From Clostridiales bacterium (GTDB lineage Bacteria; Bacillota; Clostridia; Saccharofermentanales; Saccharofermentanaceae), in assembly GCA_017649645.1 (NCBI GenBank), contig JAGCGK010000200.1, positions 1 through 33,354 on the forward strand: a DNA stretch of 33,354 bases. The letters are read 5' to 3'. The stretch's first letter is position 1; each line of letters starts with the position of its first letter. The notes under the pieces are model-generated. The model made no database searches, had not been told where the DNA came from, and saw only the letters and a program-made list of their open reading frames with translations. The position numbers and the translations under genes are program-made. This document shows, one piece after another, positions 1 to 7,005 of the stretch.

Positions 1-138
1 AGAGCTCAGGAAGCTATCGAAGCAGCTCGTAAGCTCGAAGAAGAAGCTAAGGCAGCAGCAGAAGCAGCAGCTGAGGAAGCAAGAAAGGCTGAGCAGCTCG
101 CTAAGGATAACGAGAAGCTCCAGTTCCCTAACAGCTGA
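1..138 (+). CDS. C-terminal end of an Ala/Glu/Lys-rich protein (partial)
   Basis: The reading frame is open from the first base and stops at TGA 136-138, giving the last 45 residues of a protein cut by the window edge. The visible part is almost entirely Ala, Glu, Lys and Arg in a helical, coiled-coil-like pattern and ends in NEKLQFPNS. A strong terminator follows 28 bases later, so this is the last gene of its transcript. The family cannot be told from a tail this short and biased. A DivIVA-like or other coiled-coil protein is possible but not supported. Confidence 0.75.
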   Translation, partial: RAQEAIEAARKLEEEAKAAAEAAAEEARKAEQLAKDNEKLQFPNS

Positions 139-165
139 TCTTAAGAATATTAAATTAGTTAACTT

Positions 166-199
166 AACTGTCTCAAAAGTTTTTTGAGACAGTTTTTTT
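166..199 (+). terminator. Rho-independent terminator after the first gene
   Basis: A 13-base perfect stem, 166-178 paired with 182-194 (AACTGTCTCAAAA and its complement), has a 3-base loop and is followed by a run of T. It ends the transcript of the partial gene at 1-138. Confidence 0.9.
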
Positions 200-239
200 A
201 TTCGAGAAAAAAATGCTTGAAAAGAATTTTTAATCATAT

Positions 240-282
240 TAGCCTCCTATTAGGACGTCCGAGAAAACTCATCAGGAGGCTA
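240..282 (+). promoter_or_regulatory. Inverted repeat that would sequester the ribosome binding site of the next gene
   Basis: TAGCCTCCT at 240-248 is the exact complement of AGGAGGCTA at 274-282. The second arm contains the full Shine-Dalgarno AGGAGG (274-279) of the GTG start at 287. If transcribed, the 9-bp hairpin would hide the ribosome binding site. The loop is 25 bases. This may be a post-transcriptional control element, and the ligand or trigger is unknown. Confidence 0.45.
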
Positions 283-286
283 TTAA

Positions 287-1276
287 GTGAATAAAGAACA
301 ACTTCACCGCTTTATCAGTGAAAGCACCGAAAACGAGAGCAACATCTGCCAGATCTACGCCATCAAGGACGGAACGGCCGTTTTCGATGACTGCTGGAGA
401 GGATATAAGACAGATGATGCCGTAAACGTCAACTCCGTGACCAAGGGAGTGATGTCGCTTTTGGCAGGAATTTCCATCGATAAGGGCTTCATCAAAGACG
501 TCGATCAGAAAGTAATGGACTTCTTCCCTGACTATCAGGTCAAGCGCGGAGAAAAGACGATATATGACGTAACGATCAGGCATCTTCTCACGATGACGGC
601 ACCATACAAATACCGCTCCGAGCCCTGGACCAAGGTCTGTACATCGGATGACTGGACCTTGGCTGTATTGGACTTTCTGGGCGGACGCAAGGGCATTACC
701 GGAGAGTTTAAGTACGCGACCCTGGGGATCCAGATATTAACGGGCATCATTGAGAACGCCACAGGCGAGAAATGTATCGATTTTGCCAACAAGAATCTGT
801 TCCTGCCACTCGGGATCCCGGAGCACTACATTCATGGCGATAGTTCCAAGGAAGATCAGTTCGATTTCTTCATGAACAAGAATCCGAGAAAGAACGAATG
901 GTACTCAGATCCTAAGGACAGCGTTACCGCAGGCTGGGGACTATGCTCCTCTGCCCGTGATCTCGCGAAGCTCGGGGAACTTGTGGTAAACGACGGAATG
1001 TATAACGGAAAGAGGATCATATCCGGGAAGTACCTTAAGGACATGACAACGCCGCATCTTAAGCTCGGCAGGATGTTCGGTGATATGAACTACGGATATC
1101 TGTGGTATAAGCCGTATGACAATAGAGAAGTCTACGCAGCGATCGGAGACAGCGGCAACATCATCTACGTCAACAAGGAACTGAACGTGTCTGTGGGAAT
1201 GACAGGCACATTTAAGCCGAGGATCTTTGACAGAGTGGAATTCATCGAGAAGAATATTCTTCCGGTATTAAGCTGA
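287..1276 (+). CDS. Serine hydrolase of the beta-lactamase / class C fold (AmpC-like, COG1680)
   Basis: The 329-residue protein has the layout of the class C beta-lactamase / D-alanyl-D-alanine carboxypeptidase / esterase superfamily. The SxxK nucleophile motif is SVTK near residue 51, followed by a hydrophobic helix. HLLTMT lies near residue 99, and a Tyr-containing motif (YATLG) takes the place of YxN near residue 143. No signal peptide is visible, so it is probably cytoplasmic, which argues for an esterase or peptidase rather than a classical secreted beta-lactamase. The start is GTG at 287 with AGGAGG seven bases upstream, inside an inverted repeat. A terminator follows at 1315. The superfamily assignment is firm; the substrate is not known. 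Confidence 0.85.
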   Translation: MNKEQLHRFISESTENESNICQIYAIKDGTAVFDDCWRGYKTDDAVNVNSVTKGVMSLLAGISIDKGFIKDVDQKVMDFFPDYQVKRGEKTIYDVTIRHLLTMTAPYKYRSEPWTKVCTSDDWTLAVLDFLGGRKGITGEFKYATLGIQILTGIIENATGEKCIDFANKNLFLPLGIPEHYIHGDSSKEDQFDFFMNKNPRKNEWYSDPKDSVTAGWGLCSSARDLAKLGELVVNDGMYNGKRIISGKYLKDMTTPHLKLGRMFGDMNYGYLWYKPYDNREVYAAIGDSGNIIYVNKELNVSVGMTGTFKPRIFDRVEFIEKNILPVLS

Positions 1277-1314
1277 TAACAAAGGATGTCTCAAAACATA
1301 TCCTTGATAACTCT

Positions 1315-1346
1315 AAGCAGATCTCACGAGAGATCTGCTTTTTTGT
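1315..1346 (+). terminator. Rho-independent terminator after the serine hydrolase
   Basis: AAGCAGATCTC (1315-1325) pairs perfectly with 1330-1340 across a 4-base loop, followed by TTTTTT. A weaker hairpin, AAGGAT / ATCCTT at 1282-1305, precedes it. Confidence 0.9.
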
Positions 1347-1370
1347 GTATTGGAGTAATCAGTCATGAAA

Positions 1371-1570
1371 CACCAGTTAATTCTCTCTGCTGATAGGGAG
1401 CAAATACTGGATTTTAAACTAGAATCCCTTAGAGAATCCCTATCGATAGGGACATATTACTGGAGTTTAGGCTGGAATCCCTTAAGTAATCCCTATAACC
1501 AGAGTGCTTTTTGCTGTATTTTACAAGATAATCCAGTATTCAGTCTCTCTGAATAGGGATAGATTACTGG
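1371..1570. repeat. Cluster of degenerate intergenic repeats (TACTGG / AATCCCT elements)
   Basis: This block fills the gene-free stretch between the serine hydrolase terminator and the next minus-strand terminator. Two 40-base copies, starting at 1404 and 1457 (period 53), agree at 32 of 40 positions. Two 38-base units, 1373-1410 and 1533-1570, both begin CCAGT and end ACTGG and share TCTCT and ATAGGGA. A perfect 16-bp palindrome, TCCCTATCGATAGGGA, lies at 1437-1452. The motif ATCCCT or its complement recurs at least six times. I see no convincing gene here. A repeat-derived structured RNA, a REP-like family or a MITE relic are possible. The remainder, 1571-1651, shows nothing clear. Confidence 0.6.
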
Positions 1571-1651
1571 ATTTCCAAGGCACTATAACCATATATTACA
1601 GTCATCCGTACCGCTATAGTACTGTACAAGTAACGGGATTCAAAAGAAGAG

Positions 1652-1700
1652 AAAAATTGGGATGCCCCAAGTGAGTTTAATCACTTTTGAGACATCCCAT
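1652..1700 (-). terminator. Rho-independent terminator of the GNAT-APH operon
   Basis: On the minus strand GGGATG (complement of 1693-1698) pairs with CATCCC (complement of 1659-1664), and an inner stem AAGTGA / TCACTT (1669-1674 with 1681-1686) closes a 6-base loop. A short T run follows on the minus strand. It lies 37 bases past the stop of the fusion gene. Confidence 0.7.
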
Positions 1701-1736
1701 TTGACCTCGCTTAGTGCAAGGTCTTTTCTATCGTCT

Positions 1737-3050
1737 TTAAAACAAATCATCCAGCAGTATGAAGTAGTTGATCTTTTCCCAATTCGGCTCTATGCCGAGG
1801 GCATCAAAGATCTTATCAGGATCGATGTCCGGATAGACCTTGCCTCCGAATGTGCCGTCAGCATTATGCTTCAGGCTTCGATAGCAAAGTGCGACATCCT
1901 GCCACTTATCACCGACGGCAGTTCCGCCCATATCGATGAATCCACTTATCTTTCCGTCCTCTACAAGGATGTTCGGCAGGCAGAAATCACCGTGCGACAA
2001 CACCGGCTCATATTCCGGCTTATTATCCTCGAGCCACTTCAAAAGCTCCTCAGGATCCTTGAAACCGCCTTCGCAGAAGGTCGTCGGCTCTGCATCATCA
2101 ACATCCACCATGTCGTGCTCAACGCGGTATCTTCCCTCCTTAAGCTGATCGTCGATGTCCCTGGTCTTCGGGCAGTCCGTGATGTCCACGCTCCAGAGCA
2201 TCTTCAATGCATCAGCCAGCAGCTTATAAAGCTCATCCGGATGCTCCATGAAATACTCATCGCAGGTCATCTTTCCCTGAACCCTGCTCATAAGAAGATA
2301 CTGATGATCCTCATCCTTCTCGAAAACGATCACTCTCGGCGCAGGCACTTTACCTTCGAGCCAGCGCATGATCCGGACAGAGGACTCTTCATCATATTTA
2401 TGGGAGTCCATTATCTTAAGGACCATCGTATCAAAGATAAAGATGGAAGAACCCGACTTTCCGAAGCCGTCAACCGTGTATCTCTTACCGCTTATGTGCT
2501 TTCTGATGCTCTCAGGAACAGCGGTAAGAGTCTCATACGGATCATCACGATGAAGCACTGATACATGAGTGATCTTATTCGCCTCATCAGGATATTCTTT
2601 CTCAAAATACATACCTATAGATTCGGCCGTTTTGATCGATCCTTCGTTAGTATATTTGCAGTATGAATAAAGCGCCGGATAATCGGTATTCTGAAACGCC
2701 CAGTCACGAACGGCAGTTGCTGCTTCCTTCGCATAACCCTTGTGCTGCTGACCTTTTCTAATGTGATATCCGATCTCAGGAAGCATCTCGCCTTCGATGT
2801 TCTGCAGCGTCAATCCGCAGTCACCGATCATCTCCCCTGTTTCCTTCAGGCACACAGCCCAAAGACCGAATCCGTTTTCCTTATAACGGTTAATGTTACG
2901 CTCGATCCACTCTCCGACTCTTGCCTTATCAAAGCTGTACGGATAGTGCTGCATGATTTCAGGATCACCCAGGACCTTATAGAGAACTTCAAGATCATCC
3001 ATGCTCATCTCACGGAGTATTAATCTTTTTGTTTCCAATATCTTATTCAT
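1737..3050 (-). CDS. GNAT acetyltransferase fused to an APH(3')-III-like phosphotransferase
   Basis: The 437-residue protein has two domains. Residues 1-165 are a RimJ/RimL-type GNAT acetyltransferase: it opens ETKRLILREM and has the acetyl-CoA loop QQHKGYAKEA near residue 101. Residues 180-437 resemble aminoglycoside O-phosphotransferases of the APH(3')-III type over their whole length. Lys212 in VLKI, His353-Gly-Asp355, Asn360 and Asp373 match the nucleotide Lys, catalytic Asp, Asn and Mg-binding Asp, with spacing of 5 and 18 residues as in APH(3')-IIIa. The C-terminus ILLDDLF also resembles that family. The order is GNAT then kinase, as in AAC(6')-APH(2''), but from other subfamilies. It is the last gene of a five-gene unit. 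The domain calls are strong. Aminoglycoside use is an inference; the natural substrate could be another amino sugar or amine. Confidence 0.88.
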   Translation of the reverse strand: MNKILETKRLILREMSMDDLEVLYKVLGDPEIMQHYPYSFDKARVGEWIERNINRYKENGFGLWAVCLKETGEMIGDCGLTLQNIEGEMLPEIGYHIRKGQQHKGYAKEAATAVRDWAFQNTDYPALYSYCKYTNEGSIKTAESIGMYFEKEYPDEANKITHVSVLHRDDPYETLTAVPESIRKHISGKRYTVDGFGKSGSSIFIFDTMVLKIMDSHKYDEESSVRIMRWLEGKVPAPRVIVFEKDEDHQYLLMSRVQGKMTCDEYFMEHPDELYKLLADALKMLWSVDITDCPKTRDIDDQLKEGRYRVEHDMVDVDDAEPTTFCEGGFKDPEELLKWLEDNKPEYEPVLSHGDFCLPNILVEDGKISGFIDMGGTAVGDKWQDVALCYRSLKHNADGTFGGKVYPDIDPDKIFDALGIEPNWEKINYFILLDDLF

Positions 3051-3070
3051 GTTTTCATTCCTAATTCTTT

Positions 3071-3553
3071 TTAAAGTTTCAGTGCGGTAATGATCTCATC
3101 GCAGTCCATATCTCCGGTCTCCTCAAAGCCGAACGAAGCGTATAGTTTCTTCGCTACATCATTACCCGGTACATATGATGTCCAGAAATACTGCGCAGAT
3201 CCGCACGGAAATGTCTTAACAAATTCCAGCGCCAGCTTTATAGCCTCACGGCCATAGCCTTTTCCCTGACAAGCTTTATCTATCATGAGTCTCCAGATAT
3301 TGTAGTTATCCTTAGCGATCTCAGGTGCATCATTCCAGTAATCATCCACGCCGTAACCGATCATCAGAAATCCCACAGGCTTATCATCGTCATAAATACC
3401 GAACGGAAAAGCATGTCCGTTCGCTGTTATGGAAGTGTACGCTTCGATGATGCTCCTGGTGTTATTGGACACGAATCTTTTCTGATCGTCCTCTACACTT
3501 AGTTCCAATATCTCCCATACATTTTCAGCATTTATCTTTTCAAGTCTTATCAT
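3071..3553 (-). CDS. GNAT N-acetyltransferase, diamine/BltD-like
   Basis: The 160-residue single-domain GNAT has the typical order: an acceptor-side N-terminus, a central strand GFLMIGYG, then WRLMIDKACQGKGYGREAIKLA (written here in pieces: IDKACQ, GKGYGREA) with the Q/RxxGxG acetyl-CoA loop near residue 97, and a C-terminal KLYASFGFEETG. The layout and the KLYxSFGFE ending fit polyamine or diamine acetyltransferases such as BltD/PaiA. The substrate is inferred only. The start ATG has GAGG eight bases upstream. It sits 13 bases after the PlsC-like gene and 20 bases before the fusion gene, in one operon. Confidence 0.82.
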   Translation of the reverse strand: MIRLEKINAENVWEILELSVEDDQKRFVSNNTRSIIEAYTSITANGHAFPFGIYDDDKPVGFLMIGYGVDDYWNDAPEIAKDNYNIWRLMIDKACQGKGYGREAIKLALEFVKTFPCGSAQYFWTSYVPGNDVAKKLYASFGFEETGDMDCDEIITALKL

Positions 3554-3566
3554 TTACTGATCCTCA

Positions 3567-4433
3567 TCAATATGATCCTTTATAGCCAACACCGTAAGTG
3601 TCCGTGTAATAGTCCACCCTTTTCGAGTTATCGAAAACAGGCGGGTAGATGCTGTCTTTAGGATCTATTCCTACCAAAGCACAGACCGCGTTATGACAAC
3701 GTATCGTAAGGTCCGTCTCGCGCTCTTTTGGTCCAAGCTCCTTGTTCGGGAACAACGGCTCACCAACATGCAAAGTAAACTTAGCAGCCTGATGGAAAAT
3801 GTTCTTTCTTACCCAACCCGGTTCACGGTACGAGAACCCAAGCGGAATTATCGGCTTATCATTACTGCAGGCGATTCGTGCAGGTCCCTTTTTGAAAGGA
3901 CGGATCGGCGCGTAATATTCCCACATGCTTCCTTCTGCGTAGATATGAAGCCAGCCGTGATCATCCTTCAGAAGTCCCGATACTGCCTTAAGATAAGTCT
4001 TCGTTGCTGCGACGCTTCCTTCAGGGATCGGAATGCCTCCGACCATACGGATAAGTGTTCCGTTCTCGCCGTTAACATTAGGCGCCCAGACAAGAAGATT
4101 AGAACGATATGGTCGTATCGCTTTCATGACAGCGATGTAGTCCCACATATGAACATGATTTGCAACGGAAATGACACCGTTCTTAAGAACGTCCTTATGC
4201 TTTTTGAGATTCTCTCTTCCCTCTATCTTAAGACCCAGGCGGACAGTGCATATGAAGAACACCAGAACGTACTCAAATATACGAACCATATTCTGCTTGA
4301 ACCTGAACCAAGTTGAGCGATCGATATAAGGATATTCCGTATCGAAAACGATACCGCGGTTCTTCTTAACTTCAAGGTAGTGTTTGTTCGTATCGATCGG
4401 ATATGGGAACTTATTCGTCTTCGGATCAAACAT
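3567..4433 (-). CDS. PlsC-like 1-acyl-glycerol-3-phosphate acyltransferase family protein
   Basis: The 288-residue protein carries the acyltransferase block signature HX4D as H93-VHMW-D98 (in NHVHMWD), and a second block YAEGSMW near residues 165-171 that corresponds to the FPEGTR substrate-binding block. A hydrophobic stretch near residues 50-66 could anchor it to the inner face of the membrane. Family members transfer an acyl chain to lysophosphatidic acid or related acceptors. The start ATG has an AGAGGT ribosome binding site nine bases upstream. It lies 58 bases downstream of the lipoprotein esterase. This may be a second, non-core PlsC, because it is placed with accessory acetyltransferases rather than lipid genes. 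Confidence 0.82.
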   Translation of the reverse strand: MFDPKTNKFPYPIDTNKHYLEVKKNRGIVFDTEYPYIDRSTWFRFKQNMVRIFEYVLVFFICTVRLGLKIEGRENLKKHKDVLKNGVISVANHVHMWDYIAVMKAIRPYRSNLLVWAPNVNGENGTLIRMVGGIPIPEGSVAATKTYLKAVSGLLKDDHGWLHIYAEGSMWEYYAPIRPFKKGPARIACSNDKPIIPLGFSYREPGWVRKNIFHQAAKFTLHVGEPLFPNKELGPKERETDLTIRCHNAVCALVGIDPKDSIYPPVFDNSKRVDYYTDTYGVGYKGSY

Positions 4434-4491
4434 GATGCACTAACCTCTTTTTTCTAACAATGTACCACTAGGACATTGATACCGCAAACGT

Positions 4492-5475
4492 TTAGGCGTT
4501 CTTATGAAGTCCTATCTGCTTAAACAGATTATAGATTCCGCTTCGTATCGCGTTGTTATCGTGATCCGCATCCGTTATCTCATACCAGATGTGAGTGACA
4601 CCGTTAATCTCAAACAGCTCGTGATATGACTTTGGATAAGTTCCGACAACGGAATCCTTGGTCCCGCAGCAAAGGATAAATACTTCGGGTTCAACCGCGC
4701 CGTCCTTGAACTTCATCTCGCTCTCCTGAAGTTGTCCCGGATGAGTCATAAACTTATCTGTAGTCGGCACAACTCCCGGAGCCGATGATATAGCACATAC
4801 ATATCCGAAAAGTTCAGGTCTTTGAAGAGTGATATAGATCGTCTCTCTTCCTCCCATCGAAAACCCTGCAAGATAGGTGTTTTCTCTTCCCGTAAGAACA
4901 GAATAACTGCTTTCGATATAAGGCATGAGATCGTTAACGAGATCGTTGATAAAATTGTCGTACGGAATACAAGCCTGCGCATCAAAACCAGGTTTCTGAT
5001 CAGGATCTGTTGCCGCAAACATATTCGGACAGACAACAATAGTCTCTTCGATAAGATCATCTGCAGCCATATTTCCCACGATCTCTTTTATCTTGTTGCT
5101 GTCATCGCCGGAAAATGAATACTCATCACCGAAGATACCGTGCAGAAGATAGAGAACCGGATACTTCTTGTCAGTGCTGTAATCAGAAGGAAGAAGGATG
5201 CTGTAACCTCTTTCCATTCCGCAGGTTTTCGAGAAATACGTGCCATGAGTAAATTCACCATAATCGACATCTTCACGGGTTGTGCATATGGATTCAGGAC
5301 AGAAGATCTCGACATCTCCTACCGAAGCTCCGTTGCCTGTACTAATGTCAGTATCAAGACCTGTCGCAAACATGCTCTTGTCTTCATTATTCATGTTTTG
5401 ATTCTCCTTATTAGTTCCGCATGCGCATAGCAAAAGTGCAGCCGCCAGAACGACCGTTATTATTCTTTTCATCAT
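4492..5475 (-). CDS. Secreted lipoprotein esterase (putative esterase family, alpha/beta hydrolase)
   Basis: The 327-residue protein starts with a lipoprotein signal peptide: positive MMKR, a hydrophobic core, and a lipobox-like LCAC with Cys19 as the likely lipidated residue. A polar linker to about residue 50 follows, then an alpha/beta hydrolase of the PF00756 type (feruloyl, S-formylglutathione or enterochelin esterase-like). The oxyanion segment YLLHGIFGD is near 109-117, the nucleophile Ser206 is in GFSMGG, and Asp274 and His305 are candidates for the rest of the triad. It is expected to act outside the membrane. It overlaps the upstream GNAT gene by four bases (ATGA), which suggests translational coupling. 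The second ATG at 5472 is an alternative start. Confidence 0.85.
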   Translation of the reverse strand: MMKRIITVVLAAALLLCACGTNKENQNMNNEDKSMFATGLDTDISTGNGASVGDVEIFCPESICTTREDVDYGEFTHGTYFSKTCGMERGYSILLPSDYSTDKKYPVLYLLHGIFGDEYSFSGDDSNKIKEIVGNMAADDLIEETIVVCPNMFAATDPDQKPGFDAQACIPYDNFINDLVNDLMPYIESSYSVLTGRENTYLAGFSMGGRETIYITLQRPELFGYVCAISSAPGVVPTTDKFMTHPGQLQESEMKFKDGAVEPEVFILCCGTKDSVVGTYPKSYHELFEINGVTHIWYEITDADHDNNAIRSGIYNLFKQIGLHKNA

Positions 5476-6335
5476 GCGTGTGTGATCGACTGGAACATTA
5501 CATCATCGCCCCAAGATCTTTCAAAGAAATCTCCTCTGACAAATAGTGTGGTGTCCTCTTCTTTAAGCTCCTGTTTGGTGTAGCCAATCGGATCATTCGG
5601 TGTAAAGCAAAGGACAACACTTCTGATCTCTTTTCCGAAAGCTGAGATTGCTGTCTCAAGATCACAGTCGCCGATAATCGCATGAAGGATCAAAGTATCA
5701 CCTTCAATATCTGCGATCAGATAAGTGTCTTTAGAAGCCAGGTAGTAAACGCTTTCCGTCATGAACTGAGAAAGATAGAACATGTATAATCCGGAATTAT
5801 TAACCATGTACATCTTGGCGTTCTGAGATCTCTTATTGATGATATCAGCCATCTTATCAAAGTCTTCTTTGCAGTTCATCGGGACAGATGTTACGAGCCT
5901 TTCGTTATCGATCTGGACTTCCTTACTGAACTGATACTCTTTATCTTCCTTGAAGCCGAAAAGCGGATAAAAAGAAGTTACCGAATCATTGGCAAAAAGA
6001 TACATTCCGTCGACCTTTCCTTCATAGTCGGATATGATCTTTTCCATGAGCTGTCTGGCATATCCTTTTCCTCTGTGATCAGGATCTGTCATGACTGTTC
6101 CAAGCTGAATGAGACTTTTGGTCTCACCGTTAAAGTTTACGTCGCATCTGTTAACGGAAACGTTAGCTACAACCTTACCGTCGATCACGACAGAATAAGG
6201 AATATAGTTATCCTTCCAAAAACCGTTCTGATACCAGTTCTCAAAACTTAAGCCGAAGACTTTTCCGGCCAGTTCGTTAAATGATGCTCTCAAAGCATCG
6301 TTATCTCTGTAATTGATTTCAATAGATTTATTCAT
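5472..6335 (-). CDS. GNAT acetyltransferase, Eis-like architecture
   Basis: This 287-residue protein has an N-terminal GNAT domain with the acetyl-CoA loop DHRGKGYARQLM near residue 95 and a longer C-terminal half, as in Eis-like or two-part GNAT proteins. I placed the start at ATG 6335 because GGAGG lies five to six bases upstream. The longer reading with TTG at 6362 has no ribosome binding site and overlaps the predicted transcription start. A clear promoter sits at 6368-6396, so this is the first gene of the five-gene unit. The last four bases overlap the lipoprotein esterase. The substrate is unknown. Confidence 0.82.
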   Translation of the reverse strand: MNKSIEINYRDNDALRASFNELAGKVFGLSFENWYQNGFWKDNYIPYSVVIDGKVVANVSVNRCDVNFNGETKSLIQLGTVMTDPDHRGKGYARQLMEKIISDYEGKVDGMYLFANDSVTSFYPLFGFKEDKEYQFSKEVQIDNERLVTSVPMNCKEDFDKMADIINKRSQNAKMYMVNNSGLYMFYLSQFMTESVYYLASKDTYLIADIEGDTLILHAIIGDCDLETAISAFGKEIRSVVLCFTPNDPIGYTKQELKEEDTTLFVRGDFFERSWGDDVMFQSITHA

Positions 6336-6367
6336 TTTTTCCTCCAAATTTTCCACGGACAATAAAC

Positions 6368-6396
6368 ACTATAAATGCACTATCAAAATAGGTCAA
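6368..6396 (-). promoter_or_regulatory. Sigma-A-type promoter of the five-gene GNAT/esterase operon
   Basis: On the minus strand the -35 is TTGACC (complement of 6391-6396), the spacer is 17 bases, and the -10 is TATAGT (complement of 6368-6373). Transcription would start near 6361, about 25 bases before the chosen ATG. Confidence 0.75.
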
Positions 6397-6405
6397 TATT
6401 AGATA

Positions 6406-6411
6406 TATAAT
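6406..6411 (+). promoter_or_regulatory. Possible -10 box of the SUKH gene
   Basis: A perfect TATAAT at 6406-6411 lies 37 bases before the SUKH start. No good -35 is present at the right distance, so the call is weak. It would be back to back with the minus-strand promoter at 6368-6396. Confidence 0.35.
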
Positions 6412-6447
6412 AGAAAGCAGATTAATCAGGATAAGGAGATAAAGATC

Positions 6448-6948
6448 ATGTTTGAGCATTTAGATCTAAGCAAACTATACGACAACGAAGGAAGTTATGG
6501 TCAGGAGCAGATCCAAGGTGAACTTACTGAAGAGCGCATCAAAAGAGCAGAGGAAAATATCGGTTACAAATTCTCCCCTGCTTATCTTGAACTTCTGAAG
6601 TTCCAGAACGGCGGATATGTCGGTGTTGATGACAGCTGGGTAACGATCATCTACGGTGTCGGTGAGGAAGAGGATACATTCGGTGCTCTTGAAGATATGT
6701 TTATCAACTGGATAGAGGAATGGGAATATCCGAATATCGGAATTCCGTTTGCCGAGACGGAAGCCGCAGGTCATGACATGTACTTTATGGATTACAGAAA
6801 CATCGGTCCTAATGGAGAGCCGACCATCGTTCATATCGAGAACGAAGACGTAGATGATATTAAGATCTACAAGGTCGCCGAAAACCTGGTTGAATTCATA
6901 GAGAAAGTATTAAACGGCGAAGAACTTATAGGTCCTCTGATCGATTAA
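6448..6948 (+). CDS. SMI1/KNR4 (SUKH) family protein
   Basis: The 166-residue acidic protein shows the SUKH layout: an early helix ITEE-like segment (LTEERIKRAEENIGYKFS), the PAYLELLKFQNGG motif near residue 50, and later hydrophobic strands including GHDMYFMDYR and PTIVHIEN. In bacteria this family often supplies immunity proteins for contact-dependent or polymorphic toxins, but many members stand alone. No toxin-like gene is next to it. It is the only plus-strand gene between 1.3 and 26.7 kb. AAGGAG lies upstream of the ATG, and a bidirectional terminator follows. Confidence 0.82.
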   Translation: MFEHLDLSKLYDNEGSYGQEQIQGELTEERIKRAEENIGYKFSPAYLELLKFQNGGYVGVDDSWVTIIYGVGEEEDTFGALEDMFINWIEEWEYPNIGIPFAETEAAGHDMYFMDYRNIGPNGEPTIVHIENEDVDDIKIYKVAENLVEFIEKVLNGEELIGPLID

Positions 6949-6954
6949 AAAATT

Positions 6955-6976
6955 AGAGACGGGGTTAACCGTCTCT
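6955..6976. terminator. Shared (bidirectional) terminator
   Basis: AGAGACGG (6955-6962) pairs with CCGTCTCT (6969-6976) across a 6-base loop. The T run is good on the minus strand (AATTTTTT) and poor on the plus strand. It lies between the converging SUKH and XRE-GyrI genes. Confidence 0.75.
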
Positions 6977-7005
6977 TCGTTTATCTGTCGTTTTCGAGAA
7001 GGACC

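Noticed and set aside
1365-1556. A 63-codon plus-strand open frame in the gap after the serine hydrolase
   Set aside because: It is made of the degenerate repeats, has no ribosome binding site, and its translation has no recognisable features.
1371-1570. CRISPR array
   Set aside because: The repeats are degenerate, irregularly spaced and have no constant spacer length. No cas genes are nearby.
1662-2561. A long plus-strand frame (299 codons) opposite the GNAT-APH gene
   Set aside because: It is antisense to a gene with clear catalytic motifs and starts inside that gene's terminator. It is a frame shadow.
6336-6362. Longer start (TTG at 6362) for the Eis-like GNAT
   Set aside because: No ribosome binding site, and it would lie at the predicted transcription start. 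ATG 6335 has GGAGG at the right distance.
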